Below, in pieces: positions 37,004 to 45,600 of a DNA stretch of 60,409 nucleotides. The stretch spans positions 1 through 60,409 of the forward strand of contig CAVOJD010000035.1 of the NCBI GenBank assembly GCA_963696075.1. The letters run 5' to 3'. Under the pieces are notes generated by a model. That model did no database searches. It was not told the DNA's origin and saw only the letters and a list, made by a program, of their open reading frames with translations. Numbering within the stretch: position 1 is the first letter of the stretch; each line of letters opens with the position of its first letter. A program made the position numbers and the translations under genes. The stretch comes from CAJQQK01 sp963696075 (GTDB lineage: Bacteria > Pseudomonadota > Alphaproteobacteria > Rhizobiales > Hyphomicrobiaceae).

Positions 37004-38563
37004 CTATCGAGCGTATAAATCTTTGGCGAGCTGCGAGGCGGCCCGGGCCGCAAGCGCCATTAGCGTCAAGGTCGGATTTTTTTCCGGGCCAGTGGTGAAG
37101 CAGCCGGCATCGACAACCAGTACATTTCTCGCGTCGTACAGTCTGTTAAAATTGTCGGTGACGCCGTAGTTCGGAGAGGCATGCATTCTCGTCGTGCCGC
37201 CATAATGAACCGCCGTTCCCGGGGTGAGCTGAGGAACGATATCCCTTGACGTGGCTTCAAAGCCGGCTTCGTTCATTAGGTCGAGCAGGTGCCTTCGCGC
37301 TCCCACGACGTTACTAAGTACGTCTTCACCAAAGCTGATCTCAATATCGAGCGCCGGCATTCCGAATTCGTCCTTTCTGTCTGGGGACGGGCGCACGTAA
37401 TGGGCATGACTGGGGATCATCGTGCCAAACAACTGGACGCCGATAGAGCTCGCCCGAAGCCCGAAGCGACTACGGATCGTATCTCGGATCCCGACTACGC
37501 CCATCGTCCATGACGTTGCCATCAGCGGGGGCGATGTCTCAAAGGGCAGCCGGGTGAGATAAGCTGGAGGAGAAAGCAGCGTAGCTGGTCTATCGAGATC
37601 AAACGCCCACCATTCCCGCGGATGATCGTGAAGATGGCTGCCAAGCAGACCGTTGCTGTTTCCAAGCCCCTCCGGAAAATCTGGTGAGGTCGAGTTGAGC
37701 AGGAGCTTCGCGGAGTTAATTGCACCGCATCCGAGGACGAACGCAGCGGCAGCGAGCCTTACGTCTTCACCGGATCGACGATCGCGGCAGACCACCGCGA
37801 CGGCACTCCGGCTCGCACCGTCCCACTCAATTCGTAGCGCGTGAGCGCCAGTGACGAGCTCAAAGTTGGGTTGCTCGAGCAGCCTCGCCACGACTAGAGA
37901 ATAGCTGTTGAAAGCGGTGCCGCGTCCGACGAGGAGATGCGGCGGTCCATCCGCCAATGGCAAAGTTGTGAGACCTTGTCCGCGCGCCGCTGCGCATAGT
38001 GCCACCGGCGCCCAGTCCTCGGGGAGCCTGCTCTTGAAGTCGCTCTCACCTGCGGGAAGATTGGGCACGTCCTCCGGGGCGGCCGTGATCCTCATCATGC
38101 GTTCGGCGACTCTATAGAATGGCTCGAGTTCGCCGTAGGTGAGCGGCCAAACATATTTCTCGTGAAGCCTTTTACCATCTGTGAAGTCTTCCGGACAAAA
38201 GCGGGGTACGGCGCCGGTCCAATGGTTGCTCATGCCCCCTGGAGAATAATGGGCATAGAAACTGCTGGCAGCACCCCCGCCCCCCGCAGAGGTTACGGTG
38301 GTGTCGATGAGAAGCGCGGGCATTCGGCGGAACAGATTGCGGCCTTTAAGCCGGAGAAGAAAGCCACTTGGCAATTCGATGCCCGACTCCAGCATTACCG
38401 TCGGAATGCCAGCGCGCACCAATTGATGGGCTGCCATCGCGCCTGCGGGACCGCTGCCGATGACAACAACGCGTCGATCATTCTCGAAACAAGTGCTTTT
38501 ATCCAAGGGCGTCGACCTCTGGGGTACGCAATCAGTAGTCTTTGGATTCGGAAACGATTCCAT
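37004..38563 (-). CDS. GMC-family FAD-dependent oxidoreductase
   Basis: A 519-residue flavoprotein oxidising a primary or secondary alcohol, commonly of a sugar. FAD motif VVVIGSGPAGAMAAHQL (residues 33-49), GGGGAASSFYAHYSPGGMSNHWTG, LGCGAINSAKLLL, and C-terminal VHYGGTTRMH ... VVDAGCFTTGPEKNPTLTLMALA typical of the GMC_oxred_C domain. ATG 38563 gives a 30-residue N-terminal extension without a clear Tat or Sec signal, so it is probably cytoplasmic. It precedes the DegT aminotransferase in the same orientation. Confidence 0.87.
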   Translation of the reverse strand: MESFPNPKTTDCVPQRSTPLDKSTCFENDRRVVVIGSGPAGAMAAHQLVRAGIPTVMLESGIELPSGFLLRLKGRNLFRRMPALLIDTTVTSAGGGGAASSFYAHYSPGGMSNHWTGAVPRFCPEDFTDGKRLHEKYVWPLTYGELEPFYRVAERMMRITAAPEDVPNLPAGESDFKSRLPEDWAPVALCAAARGQGLTTLPLADGPPHLLVGRGTAFNSYSLVVARLLEQPNFELVTGAHALRIEWDGASRSAVAVVCRDRRSGEDVRLAAAAFVLGCGAINSAKLLLNSTSPDFPEGLGNSNGLLGSHLHDHPREWWAFDLDRPATLLSPPAYLTRLPFETSPPLMATSWTMGVVGIRDTIRSRFGLRASSIGVQLFGTMIPSHAHYVRPSPDRKDEFGMPALDIEISFGEDVLSNVVGARRHLLDLMNEAGFEATSRDIVPQLTPGTAVHYGGTTRMHASPNYGVTDNFNRLYDARNVLVVDAGCFTTGPEKNPTLTLMALAARAASQLAKDLYAR

Positions 38564-38920
38564 TCGGTGTTGAACTGACTAATTCATGAGTTATGCAAAG
38601 TCTGTAGATGGTCCACAACTTCCGTCCACCTCGGTTAAGACCGATGCTTAATATGACCATGGCTGTGCGTAGATACTCCATCCCGGGTGATTGTACAGTC
38701 GCTTTTCAAAGAGTTTCGGTTCGGCTGGCGTCCCGGGAGGTGGTGTATGAAGCGGTGTGGCAGCATTGGGCGTAGGGAGGCCGGAGGCCGACTGGAGCGC
38801 AATGTTGCGTAAAGTTCTTTTTCCCAGGTCGTGCACATCGGCTGCGGGGGGAGGATGGTCATGGTCCGAACTCAGGTTTGTTAAGGATTCCACACTCGAA
38901 CGAACGGAGAGCCGAGTCCC

Positions 38921-39661
38921 ATGACCCTCGACAGAATTGCCTTGAAAGAACTCGCCGACAAGGGCTCTGATGCTGATCTGCTCAGAGAAATGCTTGCCTT
39001 CATTACCGCCCAGCTGATGGAGATGGAGGTCGAAGGCCTGACCGGTGCCGCTTACGGTGCGCGGACAGGTGAGCGCACCAACCAGTTCCTGCGCACGCTT
39101 ACGCGACGCGGCCTCAGAGGCGTTAAGCTGGTGATCTCCGATGCCCACGAAGGTTTGAAGGCTGCTGCCGCGAAGGTATTGAGCGCGACCTGGCAGAGAT
39201 GCCGCGTGCACTTCATGCGCAACGCCCTTGCGCACGTCGGCGTCAAGCAGCGCCCGATGGTCGCCGCCGCCATCCGCACCGCGTTCGAGCAGGAAAGTGC
39301 GGAGGATGCGCACGCCGAATGGCGTATCGTTGCCGATCGCCTGCGTCCGCGCTTCCGAGGGCTTGGCGAACTCATGGACGAGGCCGAGCACGACGTGCTC
39401 GCCTATCGTCAATTCCCTCCCGCGCACCGTCGCCAGCTTCATTCGACCAATCCGCTCGAACGCCTTAACGGCGAGATCAAGAAACGCACCCGCGTTGTCG
39501 GCATTTTTCCCAACGAAGCGGCAATCGTCCGCCTCGTCGGTGCAATCCTCTTGGAGCAAAATGACGAGTGGGCGGTCACGCGACGCTACATGAGCCTGGA
39601 AACTTTTGCCCGCCTCGGCTATGAAAACGTATCAGCATCGGCGGCGCTGACCGCCAACTGA
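38921..39661 (+). pseudogene. IS256 family transposase with in-frame internal deletion
   Basis: The frame has the correct IS256 start (MTLDRIALKELADKGSDADLLREM) and the correct C-terminal two-thirds (FLRTLTRRGLRGVKLVISDAHEGLKAA, WQRCRVHFMRNALAHV, STNPLERLNGEIKKRTRVVGIFPN). At GERTNQ it jumps directly to FLRTLTRRG, skipping about 150 residues that normally hold the first catalytic aspartate. The reading frame is preserved at 246 codons instead of about 400. It cannot be a functional transposase. Confidence 0.85.
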
Positions 39662-39663
39662 TC

Positions 39664-39687
39664 GTCCGGGCAAACTTGAGCCCGGAC
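39664..39687. terminator. Hairpin after the IS256 remnant
   Basis: GTCCGGGC and GCCCGGAC form an exact 8-base inverted repeat with an 8-base loop immediately after the transposase stop. No T tract follows, so it is either a weak terminator or part of the element's end. Confidence 0.35.
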
Positions 39688-39959
39688 CGTGACCGGCGCT
39701 GTTACACCACGCCTTGGGGCACGATCCGGGTTCGCTCGATGCCAGTCCTACGCCAACCCTTGGACCGTCGGCTGATTGAGACTTTTCGGTCTCACTACCC
39801 AACGAAAATCCATAAGACGCCCACATAAAAGTCCCCAAAACGCCAGTGGGGCAACCAGTTAACGATCGCTCATCCCGAATCATGGTTAGTTGAAGATAGG
39901 CATTCGCGCCGACAATCTGGGTAGTTCGAACCATTACTAGGCAATTGGGCGGGGGCAGC
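39688..39959. other. Spacer before the export lipoprotein gene
   Basis: About 270 bases: probable IS256 right end up to about 39740, then AT-richer sequence that should contain the promoter of the Wza-like gene. No gene or clear regulatory motif could be assigned. Confidence 0.35.
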
Positions 39960-41186
39960 GTGACGATCTCAATATCCCATTTGAGGCCACTCATTTTATG
40001 CGCTACCGCGCTTCTGATGGGGTGCTCCTACTTGCCCGCTTCAGGGCCGGGGCATCGGGCCATCACGATTGGGGCGACGGCTAGTCTGACGGCTGGAAAA
40101 AAAGAAATCGCCTACGACTATGTCCTGGTGGACATTACGAGCGATGTCATCAACCTGGTCGAGAGCATTACGCTTGGATCACTCTACGATTCATTTGGGG
40201 TGCGCGCCCGGTACTCGCCGGATCTTACGCTTGGGGAAGGAGACGTCATTCAAATAACGGTGTTCGAGTCCTCCACGGGCGGATTGTTCATTCCGCCCGA
40301 TGCTGGCGTGAGGCCGGGCAACTTCGTGACCTTGCCGCCCCAAAAAATCGACCGCTCAGGTGATATCTCGGTACCTTATGCCGGACGTGTGCGGGCGTCG
40401 GGACGGACGCTGATGCAGGTTCAGTCCGCAGTCGAGCGCAGACTGTCGCCGCGCGCAGTCGAACCGCAGGTTGTCGTGTCTCTGGTCGAGCAGACGGCCG
40501 TTCCTGTGACGGTTATTGGTGAGGCGGCGAGTCAGTTGCAGCTCAACCCGAACGAGCGGATCCTGGATGTCATTGCACGATCCGGTGGCGTGCGGGGGAA
40601 ACCATTTGAGCTATTTGTCACGCTTCAGCGTCGTGGACGGAATGAAACGATTCATTTTCCCCGATTGGTTCGGAAAGCTAGTGAAAATGTCTACGCCCAG
40701 CCCGGAGATACAATCTACGTCCATCGTGAAAAGCAGAAGTTCGTTGCTGTTGGTGCTCTTGGAGCAGGGGGACAGGACAGCGGCGTAACAGGTATTTTTG
40801 ATTTTGAGGAGGAACGGGTATCCTTGATGGAGGCCATTGCTCAAGCCGGTGGTTTGCTGGATTTCCGTGCCGACGCCTCCTCGGTCTTCATCTATCGTAC
40901 AGAATTCAGGTCGTCGCTCGAGAGCATGGGTGTTGACCTGTCACATTTCGATCCTGATCAGAAGCTGATCCCGACGATTTACCGCGCTAATTTCCTGGAT
41001 CCATCGAGCTTCTTCTTCGCGCAGAGATTTCCCATCCGACATAAGGATGCAATCTATGTCGCTAACTCGGACAGCGTCGAGCTCGAGAAGTTCCTCATTA
41101 ATACTCGGCTGATTACCTCGACGATTGCAGGTGTTTCCGGAGATGTTGTCGCGACCCGCGATAACGTCCGAGCTCTGCGGGATTAA
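39960..41186 (+). CDS. Polysaccharide export outer-membrane lipoprotein (Wza/KpsD-like)
   Basis: A 408-residue outer-membrane export protein. GTG 39960 gives a short lipoprotein signal, ISHLRPLILCATALLMGC, with the lipobox LLMGC. Then YSPDLTLGEGDVIQITVFE (Poly_export domain), ISVPYAGRVRASGRTL, and SLBB domains (VTVIGEAASQLQLNPNERILDVIARSGGV; VSLMEAIAQAGGLLDFRAD). The octameric Wza-type pore carries polymer over the outer membrane. It has no Wzc or Wzx neighbour here; the Wzz/kinase at 14.6 kb is the likely partner. TTG 39945 is an alternative start. A strong hairpin follows. Confidence 0.9.
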   Translation: MTISISHLRPLILCATALLMGCSYLPASGPGHRAITIGATASLTAGKKEIAYDYVLVDITSDVINLVESITLGSLYDSFGVRARYSPDLTLGEGDVIQITVFESSTGGLFIPPDAGVRPGNFVTLPPQKIDRSGDISVPYAGRVRASGRTLMQVQSAVERRLSPRAVEPQVVVSLVEQTAVPVTVIGEAASQLQLNPNERILDVIARSGGVRGKPFELFVTLQRRGRNETIHFPRLVRKASENVYAQPGDTIYVHREKQKFVAVGALGAGGQDSGVTGIFDFEEERVSLMEAIAQAGGLLDFRADASSVFIYRTEFRSSLESMGVDLSHFDPDQKLIPTIYRANFLDPSSFFFAQRFPIRHKDAIYVANSDSVELEKFLINTRLITSTIAGVSGDVVATRDNVRALRD

Positions 41187-41213
41187 GCGCAGCATCTATC
41201 GTCGGTTTGTAGC

Positions 41214-41247
41214 ATTTGCCGTCTGCCTATACGGGCAGGCGGCAAAT
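41214..41247 (+). terminator. Rho-independent-like terminator after the export lipoprotein gene
   Basis: ATTTGCCGTCTGCC (41214-41227) pairs with GGCAGGCGGCAAAT (41234-41247) with one G-T wobble and a loop of about 6 bases, then TTGTTG. It starts 28 bases after the stop of the export gene. Confidence 0.75.
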
Positions 41248-41634
41248 TTGTTGCGGTCTGTGCAGACGACGCTGGCGTTCAAACAAACAAAAATCTTGTT
41301 TAATTCTCTGCGGCCCCCGGCAATTCGTAGCTCGATCCGACCACTGATTCGTCCGCAGCTCAAATAGATGGCCAAAAACCACAACCGATCAATGGAACCG
41401 GCGTGAGCAACTTTAGACGTCAAACGGCTCGCGGATTGGCTGCAACACCTTGCTTTTCCAATGGCACGACTTGTGCATCTCTTCCACTGAACCGAAACGG
41501 TCGTCGTGCACATCCTACTCGCCAGTTTCAGGGAGAGCCGACGGCGTCCCATTCCTAGCTACTCGTTCAGTGTGCCAGGCCCGGCAACTGGTTCAACTTG
41601 CGTCGGAATCTGTGGAGAACCATTGGAGCAGCAG
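41248..41634. other. Spacer upstream of UDP-glucuronate decarboxylase
   Basis: About 390 bases with no gene of recognisable family. The decarboxylase frame stays open upstream to 41506, but that extension has no epimerase-like residues. The promoter of the decarboxylase should be here; TGGAGCAGCAG directly before ATG 41635 is a plausible ribosome binding site. Confidence 0.45.
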
Positions 41635-42609
41635 ATGTATGAAGAGAGCAAACGAATTCTAGTGACAGGTGGAGCAGGCTTCCTTGGCTCTCACCTCTGC
41701 GAGCGCCTCTTGGATCAAGGTCATGAAGTTTTGTGCGTGGACAACCTTTTCACGGGTCGTCGCCGACACATTGCCCACCTCCTCAGCAACCCACGGTTCG
41801 AGTTTATGCGTCACGACGTGACGTTTCCGCTCTTTGTTGAGGTGGATGCAATCTATAATCTGGCCTGCCCGGCCTCGCCCATTCACTACCAGCACGATCC
41901 GGTTCAGACCACGAAGACGAGCGTGCATGGGGCCATCAATATGCTGGGGCTCGCGAAGCGGCTCAAGTGCCCGATCTTCCAGGCCTCCACATCGGAGGTT
42001 TACGGCGATCCAATCGTCCATCCGCAGACAGAAGATTACTGGGGCAATGTCAATCCTATCGGCTTTCGGTCTTGCTATGATGAAGGCAAGCGATGTGCCG
42101 AGACACTCTTCTTTGACTATCATCGCCAGCACAATCTGGAGATCAAGGTTGCTCGGATCTTCAACACCTATGGTCCGCGCATGCACCCGAACGATGGCCG
42201 TGTGGTTTCGAACTTCATAGTGCAGGCGCTCAGGGGCAACAACATTACCGTTTTCGGGGACGGACAGCAGACCCGGTCATTCTGTTATGTTGATGATCTG
42301 ATCGAAGCCTTCGTTAGGATGATGGCAACTCCGCCGGAGATTACAGGGCCGATCAACATTGGAAATCCACGAGAGTTCACGATACGAGAACTTGCCGAGC
42401 TTGTGATTGAGTTGACGGGGACGAGGTCCAAGATTATCTCGAAGCCGTTGCCGCAAGACGATCCCAAGCAGCGGCAGCCCGACATTTCGCGCGCACGTGA
42501 AGTTCTCGACTGGGAACCAAAAGTGGCGCTGGGCGAAGGGCTTGTGCGTACAATCGACTACTTCGACAAGTTCCTAGCCGGCGTCGAAACCAAGGTTCCG
42601 GCGCAATAG
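41635..42609 (+). CDS. UDP-glucuronate decarboxylase (UDP-xylose synthase)
   Basis: A 324-residue extended SDR that converts UDP-glucuronate to UDP-xylose. ILVTGGAGFLGSHLCERL (residues 8-25), NLACPASPIHYQHDPVQT, STSEVYGDP, SCYDEGKR (catalytic YxxxK), ARIFNTYGPRMHPNDGRVVSNF and FGDGQQTRSFCYVDDLI are the hallmark UXS motifs, and length is normal. It would provide xylose for the polymer. ATG 41635 is chosen for the close GGAGCAGCAG upstream and the immediate Rossmann motif. A bidirectional terminator follows. Confidence 0.93.
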   Translation: MYEESKRILVTGGAGFLGSHLCERLLDQGHEVLCVDNLFTGRRRHIAHLLSNPRFEFMRHDVTFPLFVEVDAIYNLACPASPIHYQHDPVQTTKTSVHGAINMLGLAKRLKCPIFQASTSEVYGDPIVHPQTEDYWGNVNPIGFRSCYDEGKRCAETLFFDYHRQHNLEIKVARIFNTYGPRMHPNDGRVVSNFIVQALRGNNITVFGDGQQTRSFCYVDDLIEAFVRMMATPPEITGPINIGNPREFTIRELAELVIELTGTRSKIISKPLPQDDPKQRQPDISRAREVLDWEPKVALGEGLVRTIDYFDKFLAGVETKVPAQ

Positions 42610-42629
42610 GGGCCGGTCAGGCTCCAGAA

Positions 42630-42675
42630 CGAAAAACGGGCAGCACAGCCGGTCGGCTCTGCTGCCCGTTTTTCG
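42630..42675. terminator. Bidirectional intrinsic terminator
   Basis: CGAAAAACGGGCAGCA (from 42630) pairs perfectly with TGCTGCCCGTTTTTCG (to 42675), giving a long GC-rich stem with a T run on one side and an A run on the other. It sits exactly between the convergent decarboxylase and repeat-protein genes and can serve both. Confidence 0.93.
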
Positions 42676-42691
42676 TTAGCTGTTGGCCGAT

Positions 42692-45600
42692 CTAGACGAA
42701 GAAGAACTCTGTGCCGTCAAGGTTCAAGCCGTAGACGTTGTTGACGACGCCGATCAGCTCGTCGCTTTCGGAACCGGTTCCCGTGATCCAGATCGATGTA
42801 CCCCCAGGCAGGCCGGTTGCGCCAGACTCCAAGCGGTAGTCTGCAGCCGTGCCGAACAGTTGGATGGTGTCGTCCTCGACCATGAAGTCATAGAGGAATG
42901 CATAGTCGGCTGTCCCATCCGTCAGGCCGTTGGCGTCGTCGTAGAAGCTGCCGGTCGCGTTTCCTAGAATAAACTGGTCTGCGCCGTCGTTGCCGACGAG
43001 GACGTCGAGTTCACCCTGTCCCGGGTTTATCGCCGTCGTATCGACTGCGATTAGGAGGTCGTCGTTATCCGACCCCTGAAGAATATCGTCACCCTCGATT
43101 TCAGTGACGGCGAGATTGTTGAAGGTGACGTCGTGATAGTGTGCGTTCAGATAAATTCCGCCTGTTGCCGGCGCCTCGTTGAGGCTGAAGGTCTGGGTTC
43201 CCCCGATCGTCCAGGTGCCGGGCTCGGTCGTGCCGGCCTCCCAGATTTTCAGGCTGTAGTCGCGATCATACAGGCCGGACTGCTCGACCCGGATGGCTAG
43301 ATTGTAGGTCGCGTTCTCGTTCAGGGTCATGGCCTGGCTTGCGAGCGAGGAGAAGAAGTTGGTCGACGGATGCAGCGTCATTTGTCCGCCACCGATCCCG
43401 TCATTGTTCGTGTAGAAAAATGCAGCTCCTGGCTCCCATCCAACATGGGGTTGGAAGCCCGGTATGGGAGTCGTCCGTGTGGCCGGTCCATAGCATGCCG
43501 ATGGCGAAGCCACCGCCATCGCGGCCGGATGGATCGATGTTGGTCAGATCGTGGGTCGTGACTGAAAGGCGGACTTCATAGTTGTCCCAGCTCTCGTCGC
43601 CGATTGCGAGAACACGATCATAGCCGGGTTGGACGATCCGTACTCCACCATCCTCGAGTGCCCACCGCCCATCGACGATTTGAGCTACCTGCTGGATATC
43701 GTTGACGTTGCTCCAGTCGATCGAATAGTTGCCATCCCAATTCAGGCCGTCTTCGTATTGGATGGTGATGTCGCGGGTCAGCGTCGACCCGTCCGAGAGG
43801 TTGGCTATGAGCGTCACAACGTCATCGGCGCTAGTCCCGTCAAGCTGGGTGTAGGCCAGTTCAACATTGAAGTCGCCGTCATTGTGAAGTCGCCGTGTAT
43901 CGGCGCCGATCGATAGCGATGAGACCGGGCCACCATTGAGCGAATAGGCAAGGGATGCGACATCGTCGGAGACGTTGCCCAGAATGTTGACCCAGGTCTG
44001 CGCCTCGCCGGGGGAGCCAAAGGACTGGGTGTCGCCGTACCATACGTCGACGATAGGGCGCAGGGTGACAGTTGCTTCGTCGGTCAGTTCACCGTCGGTG
44101 ATCGTGTAGGTAAAGGTGTCCGAGCCGTCAAAAAGGCCGCTCGGCGTATAGGTCAGAGTTCCATCGCCGTTATCCGCGATGAGGCCGTTCGCGGGCTGCG
44201 TGTAGCTGGTGATGTCAAGCAAATCCCCATTGCTGTCGCTGTCATTGGACAAAAGATCGGAAATAGCGAACGTGAGAGGACCGTCACTGTTCCTCGGAAG
44301 AATATCGTCAGTTGCGACGGGGGCGACATTGACATACTCGTAAGTCCCGTCCTCGTCGAGGATTGGGTCCGAGCTGAACTCGACGTAGTCGACTTGGGCC
44401 GTGTACCCCGTGGCATTGCCCGTGTTGCCGGCCAAGACGCCCGCCGCTGTCACGTTCAGCGCCTGCGTGAACGAGCCGGCAGTCGTCCAGGTCTGACCGT
44501 CCTGTGAGTAGGCGAGGGTCCAAAGGTCTCCCTGGCGTGTCACCTGCAGGTACTGGGCGGTATTCTCTGGGATCGCGACCCGAAAGGCCATCGACGAGGC
44601 GCCGTTCACCGTGATGCCGCCAAAGGCATAGAGCGTGTTGCCGTCCGAGTAGGTATCGAACCGAAGCCAGTTCTGAGCGTCTTGTTCTACGAGAATGCCC
44701 TGGAGCTGATACCTTTCTGTCGGCGTTGTCAGGAACCGCGTCTCAAGGGTGAAGTCGTCGTCGGCCACGGTCTGCATGAGACGCGCGCTATTGTTCGCGT
44801 TCCAGGCGTCGTAGTTGCCGTCGGGTGTAACGAGTTCGAGGAACGCATCGGTCGGAGACGTCCCGAACGAAGACGCAATCCCGGCCGGTCCGATCACATT
44901 CCAGACAGGATCGAGACTGCCGGATGCAAAATCATCTGACGTCAAAGGTGGCGGCGGAGCCGAGACCGTCACATTTACCAGGGCTTGATCGGTCAGTTCA
45001 CCGTCGGAGGCCGTGTACGAGAAACTGTCGGTGCCAACAAGGCCAGCGGTGGGGGTGTACGTCAGCGTGCCATCACCATTGTCGACCAGGGTTCCGTTCG
45101 AGGGCGAAGTGAAGGCCGTGACGCTCAGAGGATCGTCATTGGCGTCGGTGTCGTTGGCAAGAAGATCGACAAGGGCGAAGTAGGCGTGCCTGCAAGCGTC
45201 TCAAACGGGTCGTCCTCTGCGACGGGGGCGACATTGACATACTCGAAAGTCCCGTCCTCGTCGAGGATTGGGTCCGAGCTGAACTCGACGTAGTCGACTT
45301 GGGCCGTGTACCCCGTGGCATTGCCCGTGTTGCCGGCGAAGACGCCCGCCGCTGTCACGTTCAGCGCCTGCGTGAACGAGCCGGCAGTCGTCCAGGTCTG
45401 ACCGTCCTGTGAGTAGGCGAAGGTCCACAGGTCTCCCTGGCGTGTCACCTGCAGGTACTGGGCAGTATTCTCGGGATCGCAACCCGAAAGGCCATCGACG
45501 AGGCGCCGTTCACGGTGATGGCGCCAAAGGCATAGAGCGTGTTGCCGTCCGAGTAGGTATCGAACCGAAGCCAGTTCTGCGCGTCTTGTTCGACCAGAAT

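Noticed and set aside
38621..38920. Possible further transposase or small gene before the IS256 remnant
   Set aside because: Only antisense or short frames occur; the GC-rich segment around 38730-38830 looks like mobile-element debris but I could not match it to a family.
42692..44972. Two or three independent genes for the repeat protein pieces
   Set aside because: Domain order and the shared repeat units show one gene; the apparent gene borders coincide with one- or two-base indels when compared with sister copies.
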